Assembly: GCF_000002985.6 (NCBI RefSeq)
Contig: NC_003283.11
Location: 12,276,001-12,340,000 of the forward strand
Length of the DNA: 64,000 nt
From: Caenorhabditis elegans
Taxonomy: Eukaryota > Nematoda > Chromadorea > Rhabditida > Rhabditidae
Direction of reading: 5' to 3'
Shown here in pieces: positions 34,355 through 44,559 of the stretch (positions are counted from its first letter, which is position 1; the number at the start of each line of letters is the position of its first letter). The notes below the pieces were generated by a model, which did no database searches, was not told where the DNA came from, and was given only the letters and a program-made list of their open reading frames with translations. The position numbers were made by a program, and so were the translations under genes.

Positions 34355-37300
34355 CTGAAAAATCTTAAACTAGAAGAATGTGGAAACGTGTTAAAAGTGC
34401 TAGTTAAAAGGAGAAGTCGTGAGTCTCGAATTTCAAGGAAGATCAAGTGGGCACTTGAATTGGAGGAATGAACGGAAGAATACGTAGAAATGGAGTGAGA
34501 GAAGGGTATTGGATTATCTTTTTGCTTTTGCAGGGTGAGAAAATATCGGAATACTTTTAAGGATGTTTAATGAGAATTGTGAAAACTCTGAAGTTTGAGG
34601 AGAAAACTTTCTTCTGCTATAAAAGAAAACAAAAGCAGCAAAAACATAATAAACCAGGTGTGTAGACACGTAAATGAATTCAACTATTGCTTCGTATCTG
34701 TTTAGTTATATTGCGCAAGTGTCCAGAAATCTCAAATGCCTTCAAAACAAGCTATTGTCCTTGACTGAAGTCATGGAAGTTATTCAGAACAAAATAGAAT
34801 TTTAAACGAACTTTTTTCTTTTCATTGTCTCGTTTCTATTCTATCTCGTTTCTTAATTGGAACTCAAAGAAAGTAAAAAAAACAAATGAATGAGAATTAG
34901 AAAATGCCCAAAATTACTGACAGTCAAGATGTAAGTAGAACAAATGATGAAAAAAAAAACTAGACGAGACATTTTGGTATGGAAGAGAGCAACTTGGAAA
35001 TTGCACGTCTTGAGTTCCCTTAGGGCCTGGAACAGCTGAGAATGTGTGCAAAAGATTTATTAGGTGTTGAAAGAAAGATGTTGACCATAGGAGTACATTA
35101 CAAGCGTAGCCTACTTTTCTACATGTTCTGAGTTTCATTTTTATAGATTTCTATGAACCAGCCAAAGTGAGAAAAACAGAACCAATGCAATCATCAGAAA
35201 AATAAAACTCAAATTTTTATGAATTAACGCAATGAAATTACATAACAAACCCAAATAAGTCGCTTTTCGTGAAAAATCAACAAATTTGAAAATTACGAAA
35301 CCCAACAGAGCCACTCAAGATTGTATCTCGATTTTTGATAGACAAGAAGATGTCCAGTTTCGAAATTTTGGCAACATTTCCGGAAGAGGGAAGGAAAACG
35401 AACACTTGACATATGGTCGAATTATTCAAAGCACACTCAAAACACATATATAAAATACAATTTTGGATTAGCTATGAGTTTATGGCATTTACAAAAAAAC
35501 CAAAGCACTTGAAATTCCCACGGAGAAGAAATTGAGAAATAAATGTTCAAAGAGCGGATTTAAGTGAATGATGTTGGAAACGAAAATATAACTACAATTA
35601 AAGTGTCCACCTAGTTCAAATATAATTTGGAATATTTGAAAGGTGTAGAGGATGTTGGAACCTTTTTCCTCGAAAACTCAGAAAACGTCTCATCGAATTA
35701 AAGTTTGTTTTCATCTCTTCCCGCCGCTTCTTTTTCAATTTTATGCAAAGTCCAAATGTCAGTTTCTATTGACATATCCTTGTATAGAGGTCATCAGACT
35801 AATTTTCTCAAATTGAAGAAGATCAATAAACACTGACTTTAAGAAAAACGAATATAGCCTGACGCAAAAACAAGTGGAATTACTTTTTAGTTGGGCGTAT
35901 TTTTATTTCTCATGCAGATAAGGCGATGAGGGGGGCTTGTATATTCATTTCTAAGAAGAAAAATGTAATTATCTTTTTAGGTATTGCAGGTATCGAAAGA
36001 AAAATTTCGGCAGGATTCTGGGCATGTTGCTGAGAAAATTTAACTTTTTTTAAAAAATAATTTAAATCTTGTTGCATTTTGCATATATCAAAAAATCATT
36101 AAGTAAATATTTTTCAGTAACACTAACTGGAAGACAATTTTTTCATTCATTCAAAAAAAAGCTAGACATGAGAATGAACTTTTTTTATTTTCAGATTCTA
36201 TGAAACATTTTGAAATGCAAGAACCGCTAAGAAAAGGTGAGAAAATGCTATTCACCCATTTTTCTCATTTCCAATGCATGAAATCTCCTAAATTCTAAAT
36301 CGTAGGTGCACTCTCCGCAAATTGTTCGTTGAGAAGGCGGAGACTCTGGATTTCCTTAAAGCGACTAAAAAAAATGATGAATTGCCGAACATTTGTCATC
36401 AAGACAAACACACAAAAAATAAAATGAATGATGGAAATGAAGGAGAATGTGAGGAGGGAAAAATTGGCTGTGGAAACGTGAAAAAGATGGAGGATATTGT
36501 TTGTGTGCTGGAATGAGAGGTTCCTCGGAAATAAATTGAAGAACCACGCCACCACCCGCTCTTTAACACTTTCATTAATCTATTTTTGTGGAAGGGTAAT
36601 CTAGTTTTAAAAGAAGACCAGAGACATCAAAAGTTGACGTGATCCTGGAATTTGTTGCAAAATGCAATTGCTTCTATTGGGTCAACGATTGTACATTATG
36701 CTTACAAATTTCAAGTTCATTTCAAAATGACGGGAACTCAAAAAAATACATGTAATGTTCAAATTGGTATGGAAATCATATTTATCAGAAATCTATGTAT
36801 GAATAATGTCACAATTATGTACAGTAGATACCGTATTTCCTCGAACAGTGTAGTGCTTCGTTTCTCAATTTCGGCCGCTCAAATCTTGGTGATTCAATTT
36901 TGTTTTCTGGTTATAGACATTCGAGGCATTTTCAGGCTTGGTGGGCATATGTAAAAGGAAACAAGAAAATAATTCGATGTAGAAGTGTGATAAAAGAGCC
37001 CAGATATGAGGGAAACGTATTTGGGTATAAAACTATATAAAACCCTGATAACATGTTCATCTAGTACAACTGAGAACAATCAGTTACTTTTTCGGTAGAT
37101 CTCCGGGTCTTCAAGCATAAAGAACAATAAACTTAAGGCACTTACATAACCTATAACAGGTCAAAATTCATAAAAGTATTTGCACTTACTGGTTCAGACC
37201 AAAACTCTCACGAAATGACGCAGAAATTAAGTATTGAACGAAGAGCATGAAATTGGAAAAGCTCCCAAAAATGAGAAACAGGAACATCGTGGAGTTTTCA

Positions 37301-39124
37301 GAAAAATAGTCATCTTCAGAAACACAACGCTGAGCCCAAGGTTATTTGTTTCACAACCAAAACCAGAAATTCTGGTCGTGCCTGCTTTTTCAGATAAAAC
37401 CTAATTTCCTAGAACGAAATGGAAACCAAAAAGAGGTTTCGACTGAAATTCCGGAAATCTCGTTTCATTCGAAAAAAGAAACCAATCGGTCAAATTGAAA
37501 GGGGCAGATGAAGTTGAAGAACAAAAAAAAAGAAAAATGAAAAAAAGAATGAAGAATGAGCTTGAATGTAGACGGAAGACCACAAACGAACTTGATGTGT
37601 TCTTCTGATGAACTGCAGGGACAAGATGGATTCCACAGAGAGTTCAAGAAATGTGGAAATGATTTCCGAATATTCTCCAATGTTTTGAAACATATTGAAT
37701 ACAAATATGTGATATTAATGAGAAAAATGTTTTAAAATTATTTTAACGAACTTTTAATAGCGAATATTTTATATCTACTTGAAGAAAAGAACCCTTCCAA
37801 TCAGGGATGGATTCACCCGTGACCCGTTTCACCCGTTCACCCGTTTTTGGGCGTTTTCGCGGGTGACGGGTGACCCGATCACCCGTTTTTTTTTAAATTT
37901 TACGGGTGAAATCCATCCTTGCTTCCAATTGAAGACTGGACCAGGTTAACGGTGGTTTCATGTACTCTTTCAGTTTCTGGAAGAATCAGTTTCGCCAGAT
38001 GCTCAAACTTTTAGGTACAGAGTGCAAATTTCTATTATCTAGTTTTAAGAAATGCGTTATTCTTACTCAAAGATACGGTGCCAGGTCTCAAAGCGAACAA
38101 ATACTATATGTACAGTAAGAAATGTGTTTATGTACTGTTGTTCTTCGACCCCAATTTTTTTCTGCAAATAGAAGAAAACGAGGGAATATAAACAACAAAT
38201 TTTCTAAAATCGGAGGGCCGAGTGAGAAATAGAAAAAAAAGCAAAAACATTGTGAGAGTAAGAAAGTAAGAAGCTACAGTACTATTTATTTAAAGGTGCA
38301 CATCCCATTGCGAAAACAGTTTTTGTTCGTTTTGGGACCGAATCGAATTTTTCTCGTATTTAGGCGAGAAAACATATTTGGTTAATTTGATTAGGGTTAG
38401 GTAGATCTGAAATATCATAGATCCATGTTATATCATAGGTTAAGCAAGTTAACCGACAGTAACCCATAACCCCTCAGAAATTGTTAAAATAATTCAAAAA
38501 ATTTTGATAGAGGATGAAGAAACACTTGTCATCACCACCACATTTTCTCAAACATTTCGTTTCTTCTTCTTCGTTTTCTTGTCGAGAACCCATCACACAA
38601 TTGCATTTTGTTTCTCTCTTCTTCCATCTCTCACTCATCTCGCAAAGTGCGTTGAGCAGACAGGGAGGGAAGATTTTAGCACAAAGAGCACAAATATTCG
38701 AGTGTTTTCTATTCTATTCATAAAGTTTTCCTGTTCGTGTCTACATCATCAGAGTACACGTTATTATACATTTGAATATTTAGCTTCCACAGATTCAATA
38801 ATAGTAAGACTATCGGTATGAAGGGATCCTGGAATGAAAGATGCCTTCTAAACAAAGAAACTAAAAGCTTAACTAATTCTACCCTAATAACTAGTCGTTA
38901 GCTGACCGTTTTTGGAATGCACCTCTTCAAAATTTATGACCGTTGTGAGAGCTTATTGGAAGTCGAAAACTCTTTACATTGACCTCGTTTACAATAAAAC
39001 ATTCACAAGGGGATGAGGTTGGAAGAAAAAAGATCGATGAGGTGGAAATGGTAATAGCCGTTGGGGAAATGAAAATAATGAAAATGAGTATTAATTAGAG
39101 AAATGAAGAATTGTATGAATATTT
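34355..39124. other. Non-coding stretch, no supported gene
   Basis: About 4.8 kb, AT-rich. The best exon-like signal is on the plus strand at 36195-36239 (TTTTATTTTCAG acceptor, donor GGTGAGAA), followed by a TAG acceptor at 36304. Joined, these encode only about 52 residues with no recognisable domain. A GC-rich hairpin repeat lies at 37804-37918 and a repeat module at about 38275-38310. Confidence 0.4.
37804..37918. repeat. 115-bp hairpin element built of CACCCGT units
   Basis: Outer inverted repeats (GGATGGATTCACCCGT at 37805-37820 and ACGGGTGAAATCCATCC at 37902-37918) enclose several copies of ACCCGTT/ACGGGTG in both orientations. It is markedly more GC-rich than its surroundings. It is probably a small palindromic mobile or hairpin element; no coding capacity. 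Confidence 0.8.
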
Positions 39125-41180
39125 CTAAGTTTTCTTGAAAAACGAGGTGATCATCGAGTTCTTTTTGGGTGCCTTTTTTGTACCAGGTGCTGGAGCAGTT
39201 ATCACTTTCGGTTTGGGCTTTTCGGGTGATGCTTTTTGTGGAGAACATTCTACAGCCTTTTGAACTGCCTTGGATACTGAAAATAGATGCATTAAACATT
39301 TGAAAAAAAACAACCGAAAACTAAACTATTTCTAGAGAATAAATTAAAGTGTAGAATACGGTAGACTGTACAATATTCATAAAACTTAGGGTGTGTGTCA
39401 TAGAAAAAGGCAGATTTTTGATTTTCCAGACAATAAAAAAATGTTCCGAAAATTAACAACAAAATTCAATTTTAATTTTGTTTATGTAAAAAAATTGTCT
39501 TTTTTTAATGGTAAAAAGTTGAAGCTATTTTTCGATAAATCACAATTTTTTTTGGAATAATCGGAAATTGAAAAACGAAATTTTTACTTGTTTTTTAAAG
39601 ATTTTTTTTTTGGAAAATTAAGTTTAGACTTTCAATAATTTCGGATAATTTTTGTATTTAAAACAACCTTAATTTTTTCTCGAAATAAAAAATTTAATTC
39701 AATTTTAATTTTGTTTGTTAATGAGAAAAATGGTAAGAAAACAAATACTGTTCTTTAAAAAAAAAAATGGTCGAAAATTTGAGCTATTTTCCGAAAAATA
39801 GGAAAGCGAAACTTTTATTCGATCTTTTTAAAAGTTTTTTTTTGAAAGAAACGTTTAGATTTTCAATAATTTCTTGTTATTTCTGCATTTAAAAAAGTTA
39901 TTGTTCTCCTCATCAAAATCAACATATTTTTGATAAATCGTAGTGCCGTAGTCTTTTTCCGTACATTTTTCCGACTTTTATTCGGAAAACACCTAAAATA
40001 TTTTTGACACTAATATTAAAAATCCAAGTCTCAAACTAAAACGGATGTATTTTTTAACTCGCAAGGAAAACATTTCAAATCTTGAGATCCTCACTTTAAT
40101 TCTTAAAATTTTTTTTTTTAACTCACCCAAATAACCATCTTCATCAACATATGTCTCGACAACCTTTTCGATTCGTGTGGTTCTCCGTCTATCTTCTGGC
40201 AAAGATGAGTTTGTTTTTGTTTCCGTTTTCTTTTCTTCGACCTCCATTGGAACTTGCTCTTCATCGTCAGAATCCGGTACAATAAGTCTCTTCTTCGCTT
40301 TCTTGTTCTCATCATTAACCCTTTTTCGCTTTGCTGGTGGTGACTTTTCCTTCTCCACACTTTGCTCTCTTGATGATGGAAATTCATCACTGTCTTGAGA
40401 AATAATCAATTTTTCCGGTTTTTTCTCTGGTGTCTTTTCTTTTGGTTTAGTGGCCTTAATAAGTTCTTCAGACTCATCGACTTCTATCATGGGACGTTTA
40501 CGATTTTTCTTTTCTTGATCTTGAGGAACAGGGGATTGAGATTTCTCAGTCTTTTCAGTTTTCTTTTCAGTTTTTTTGGAAAACATACTCAGAGTTCCTT
40601 GTTTTTTCGGTGGAGCAATGGAACTTTTCTTCGTCTCAATAGCTGACTTCGAGGATGTACTTGGTTCGATTGTTGGTTTTTGCTCAGTACTTTTTTCTTT
40701 CTCAACTTTAACATTTGACGAATCCGATTTCTTTTGTGGCTTCAATTGTTCTGGCAATTTTTTACCTTTCAAGTCATCATTATCAGCCCATGAACGTCCA
40801 TATACACGCGTATCTTTTGGATTAGTACGTTGAATACTGTGCAAGCATGTCGAAAAAACCTCAGAAAACTTTGATTTTGTGTCAGTCAAATCCGATTCAG
40901 GAACAACAACGTGTTTTATGATTTGAGCTTCAGCAGGAAGGAAGGTAAATTCAGACGAATCAACAGCTCCACTGATTTCATAAAGTGCCCATAGCGGATC
41001 CCCTTTTGATTTCACATAATCTTCAAGGATGCTGAAAATTGATAAATTCATTTAAAAACGTGTACAGTATCATACATACCTTGTGGCTTCTGACCTTGGT
41101 AGTGATGTCTGCTTTATGAAATTTGTGAGTGTCAGAGGGTCGCACACATCATCGAGTATTGAGGTGAAATTCTCCACCAT
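39125..41180 (-). CDS. DNA polymerase delta subunit 3 (POLD3/p66/Cdc27)
   Basis: Three exons: 41080-41180, 40127-41031 and 39125-39276, giving 385 residues (human about 466). The protein is the accessory subunit of replicative DNA polymerase delta that links it to PCNA in the nucleus. The N-terminal winged-helix region (about 1-110, which binds the B subunit) is recognisable from FTSILDDVCDPLT, SILEDYVKSKGDPLWALYEI and HVVVPESDL. It is followed by a long Lys/Glu/Ser/Pro-rich disordered region. The C-terminus ends in NSMITSFFKKT, a PCNA-interacting (PIP) box with Asn in the Gln position. A second PIP-like QGTLSMFS lies at residues 178-185. The acceptor TTTTGTAG abuts the ATG, about 110 nt after the upstream gene's poly(A) signal, which suggests SL2 trans-splicing in an operon. 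Confidence 0.87.
39464..39925. repeat. Diverged tandem duplication (about 234-bp unit) in a POLD3 intron
   Basis: ATTCAATTTTAATTTTGTTT occurs at 39464 and again at 39698. GTTTAGAcTTTCAATAATTT recurs at 39622 and 39853. Much of the sequence between follows the same order, giving two AT-rich, diverged copies inside the 850-nt intron 39277-40126. Confidence 0.7.
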
Positions 41181-41373
41181 CTACAAAATGAAATGAATAT
41201 ATTCAACGAATGAGGAAAACAAATATTTAGAAGGTTTGTGAACCAAATAAGTTTCAAAGAAAACGATATTTCAGAGAGAACAATAAACATTTTTATTTTG
41301 AAACAAAAAAAACAAGAGTACCAGTATCACATAAAACTACTTGATCTAGTAAAACCCTAAACAAAAATGAACA
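41181..41373 (-). promoter_or_regulatory. Intercistronic region of the TIM29-POLD3 operon
   Basis: On the minus strand the TIM29 stop is followed by AATAAA at 41297-41292, a U-rich stretch, and an acceptor (CATTTTGTAG) touching the POLD3 ATG at 41180. The roughly 110-nt distance from poly(A) signal to acceptor is that of C. elegans SL2 operons. Operon status is inferred. Confidence 0.6.
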
Positions 41374-42019
41374 CTAATTTTTGTCGCCATCAGGCAGCAA
41401 ATCAATCTCGTCAGTATTAACATCATAATCAACAAATGCTGTTTCCATACGATGCCATCTACCGAGAGCTCCAATGTCAACAATGTTCCTCCACAACTCT
41501 GTCCATGGCCAATCTTTTAGATTTGAATCTTGTGAAGAATATATTCTAAGTTTATCGTTGTAATCGCTAGCAACCAAGAGCGAAAAGAACCAGAGATTGT
41601 AATAATGCAATCGATTTTGGCTGATGAGAAAGTCGCGAGCAGTTAATTCTTTAGCTGAAAATAGCCATTACTTCATAGCATTTAGAATGTGGAACATACT
41701 TGTAGCCGGATTATGCTCAGAATTCGGGACCAAAACTAACTTTTGTCGTCTCTCGCATAAATAATCATACATTTCCAGCTCTGTTGGATTTGTCTGATAT
41801 GCATAGGTTAAAAAACCGAGCCCAGAGAAAACAACTCCTGAAATTGATCAATAAGAATGATAGGTAGAGAGGTGTCATACCAGCTTTAACAGGTCTATCT
41901 TTACATCCTTGGACAGTTTCCCTAGCTACAGTAGCATAATCATTTCCCATTCGTTTAAAATATTCTTTGATGCTGATTCCGGTCCGCTGGAAAAAGCCTT
42001 TCACTGAAGCAGCAGCCAT
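41374..42019 (-). CDS. Mitochondrial inner membrane translocase subunit TIM29 (DUF2366)
   Basis: Three exons: 41881-42019, 41700-41837 and 41374-41654, giving 185 residues. TIM29 stabilises the TIM22 complex, which inserts carrier proteins into the inner mitochondrial membrane. The N-terminus MAAASVKGFFQRTGISIKEY is basic and Ser/Thr/Ala-containing, as for mitochondrial targeting. The family's YATVARETVQGCKDRP and one hydrophobic segment (VVFSGLGFLTYAYQTNP) follow, then the conserved C-terminal DWPWTELWRNIVDIGALGRW. Length matches TIMM29. It is the first gene of a likely operon with POLD3: AATAAA at 41297-41292, next ATG at 41180. The acceptor TTTCAG lies directly before the ATG. Confidence 0.87.
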
Positions 42020-42626
42020 CTGAAATGAATAATTGTTAACGAAACAACTGAATAAAAAAAGATAACGAAACGAAAACGTTTAAAATAACTTTTAAAAGAC
42101 AAACGTATGCAAATTAACAGCATAACGAATAGGTAAAACGGCTTTTTGAAGAACTCGGAAAAAATAAAGGCAATATTCGAGATTTTTGATTCTTGACAGA
42201 ATAAGTAAGTAGTCAAAAGAAGAAATGCAATGTAAAATACTTTTGCAAACATTTTTGAACGCAAAATAATTTTTTTTTGAAAAAAAAATCTAACTGCCAA
42301 ACGACACTCCGAAATAACGCAGGTCTCGCTTCGATGAGGGGGTACGGTGACACTCGTTTCAGCTGTAGCATTTTCTTTCTTTTCGCGCGGTGCTGTGGTA
42401 ATATCAATATTTTTCCTGTTTTTAGTGAGTTTCTGTTGATTTTGATAATTTTTTTCAAACAAGTTTATCCAGCTTACAAACCCGAAAACGTGATCAATAA
42501 ATTTCTCTTACCCACATACGGGGAACGTTATTTGGTTTACTTGAAGTTCTTTACATTCGCTTTGTATATTTTCTCACAAATTTATTAATTCTTTTTGAAT
42601 ATTTTTCACTTATTATCATTTTTCAG
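42020..42626. promoter_or_regulatory. Divergent promoter between TIM29 and ATP synthase e
   Basis: A 607-bp head-to-head spacer. A GC-richer core at about 42300-42400 probably holds promoter elements for both mitochondrial genes. Open frames here are AT-biased and unsupported. Confidence 0.4.
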
Positions 42627-43995
42627 ATGTCGGCCCCACTCAAACATCCGAACGCTGTGGTTCTCCAGCCACCAACGGTCACCATCTCCCCACTTATCCG
42701 TTTCGGACGTTATGCGGCGCTCTCCCTTGGAGTTGTCTATGGTAAGTCGTTTCAAACATTTTTCATACGTGACTTTTGAAAACAGTGACTGTTAATACAG
42801 ATTGAATTTATCTTTTTTCAAGAGTTCTACTGTCCTCCTACAATTTTACAATTAAAAAAAGCAGTATTCCAAGATAATTACAGTTTCCGTAAACCTTCTT
42901 CAGAAGATAAAAATTATTTTCAGGATTTTTCCGTCTTCGCCAGATTCGCGAGTACCACGCCGATATTCGTGAGTGGGATCACGAAAAGGCTGTTGCCGCT
43001 GCAGAGGAAGCCGCCAAGAAGAAGAAGTGGCTTGCCAAGGACGAGATGAGATACCTCATGCAGGTAAGATATTTCTATCAAAAAATGAATACATGAAAAT
43101 TATCTGAATGTAATTTTGGGAGAAACGATTGAAACTATCTCGGAATTTTTTTTTCTTTTCTGGTAAATCCCCTAATTTTGTTAGCGATGTTACCGTTACT
43201 ATTTTATGTCTAAAAAAATTTGGTTCAGGAAACTCAGAAACAAGCTTTGTGAAAATAGAGCGATATTTTTTGAAACTTAAAATGTTTAAAATTTATTTAT
43301 CGGAAAATATGGCTTCTAGTAGCTTCACTTTAAACTAATGCTTATTATTTTGTCGAATTAGTCTCTGGAAATGATTAGACTCACATGCTCTCCATTATTA
43401 AAAAACAAAACTCTAATGCTTTTTTTTTTGTAAAAACAGATTATTGGAAATCAATGCAAATTTTTTCAATATAATTTTTGTGAATCTTAAATTTGAGTTT
43501 TGCCCGACCAAAATTTTTGAAAATTCGCTGTGAAATTTTACGGTGGTTTTTCAATTCTTATTATGGAAAATGCATCACTGTCGGAAGTTATCTTTTACAG
43601 CAACAAAATATTAATACCAAGAGAATATTTTTAAAACCCTAAAAATATTAGGTTGATATAATGTCTCCAGTGAGATAGTTTAGAAATGTAATTATTTGCA
43701 GTACTAGTCGGAAAATGTTGAAATTATTGAACACAGCTTCTGAAAAAAGTTTATTCTTGAAAACGATGTGGTACACGATCAATTTTTTTGGCATAGAAAC
43801 ACTTTGACGACGTTGGCAGAAATTATTTTAAGATTGCGTTGCTATTTTTGTTATGTATTAATTTATGCAATATTAAAAAAGCGATGTTTGCGAAGAGTAA
43901 AACTTTTATCGCTGTTTTCATTTCAGGTTGTCAACATTCCTTTCGAAGAGGGAGTCAAGCAATTCGGAGTTGCCGATCTCTACAAGGAGGATTAA
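42627..43995 (+). CDS. ATP synthase subunit e, mitochondrial (ATP5ME homolog)
   Basis: Three exons: 42627-42741, 42924-43063 and 43927-43995, giving 107 residues. Subunit e belongs to the membrane part of F1Fo ATP synthase and helps dimerise the enzyme at cristae ridges. The sequence shows the conserved SPLIRFGRYAALSLGVVYGF, with a GxxxG-type motif (LGVVYG) in the single membrane segment, followed by RLRQIREYHADIREWDHEK and a charged Lys/Ala helix. Length is close to that of animal e subunits (about 70-110). The first exon follows TTTTTCAG at once, suggesting SL trans-splicing. High use of GCC/AAG/GAG codons fits strong expression. From memory this is R04F11.2. Confidence 0.9.
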
Positions 43996-44559
43996 GACGA
44001 CGGTCACGAAGACACACTATCAGACCCAGGAGAATTATCCCTTTTTCTTTTATTAGTTCAATGAATACCTCTCCGAAACAGAGACATTTCTTCTATATTT
44101 GGTAGTGTGTGTTTAATTGTATTCTTCTTTTAAATTTTAAAGTTTCTCGTTTTGTTTAAAGTAGCTGCAAATTTCAGTAAATTACAAATTTTATTTTTTT
44201 GAAAAAATCGAATACATAAGATGAGCCTGACTCGAAGTCATCGAAAAAATCACATTTGGAAAGAAGTCAAGGGGTTGGTCAATTTGAAAAGACGGGGTTG
44301 ATAAAAAACTGTTGAAATTTTATTTTTAATGTAAAAAACCTAAAATAAATAAATAATTTAGGATAAGAAAAACGAGGATATGTAAGAGGAATCTGAAGAA
44401 TTTCGATTCTAAGTTCGATAATTTTGTGGGAAGTTGTTCAAGGCTTTATGGAAACTGGGGAAAGCATGATGGGAAACAGTAAAAAAACATAATCCTAGAA
44501 ACTGGATGTTAGGTTGAAAGACTCCATGGATTAAGAGAACTATAAAATGACCAGTAATA
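43996..44559. other. Convergent 3' regions of ATP synthase e and the K2P channel
   Basis: On the minus strand AATAAA at 44324-44319 would end the channel mRNA, leaving a 3' UTR of about 240 nt. The plus-strand gene has no perfect AATAAA nearby. No exon was seen. Confidence 0.4.

Noticed and set aside
39993-40126. Continuation of the POLD3 exon 2 frame past the donor
   Set aside because: Reading on loses the PIP box; splicing at 40127 to 39276 keeps phase and restores the family C-terminus.
40118-40833. ORFs on both strands inside the POLD3 exon
   Set aside because: They are shadows of a low-complexity Lys/Glu/Ser coding exon.
42213-42588. ORFs in the TIM29/ATP-e divergent spacer
   Set aside because: AT-driven composition, several frames open on both strands, and no splice context.
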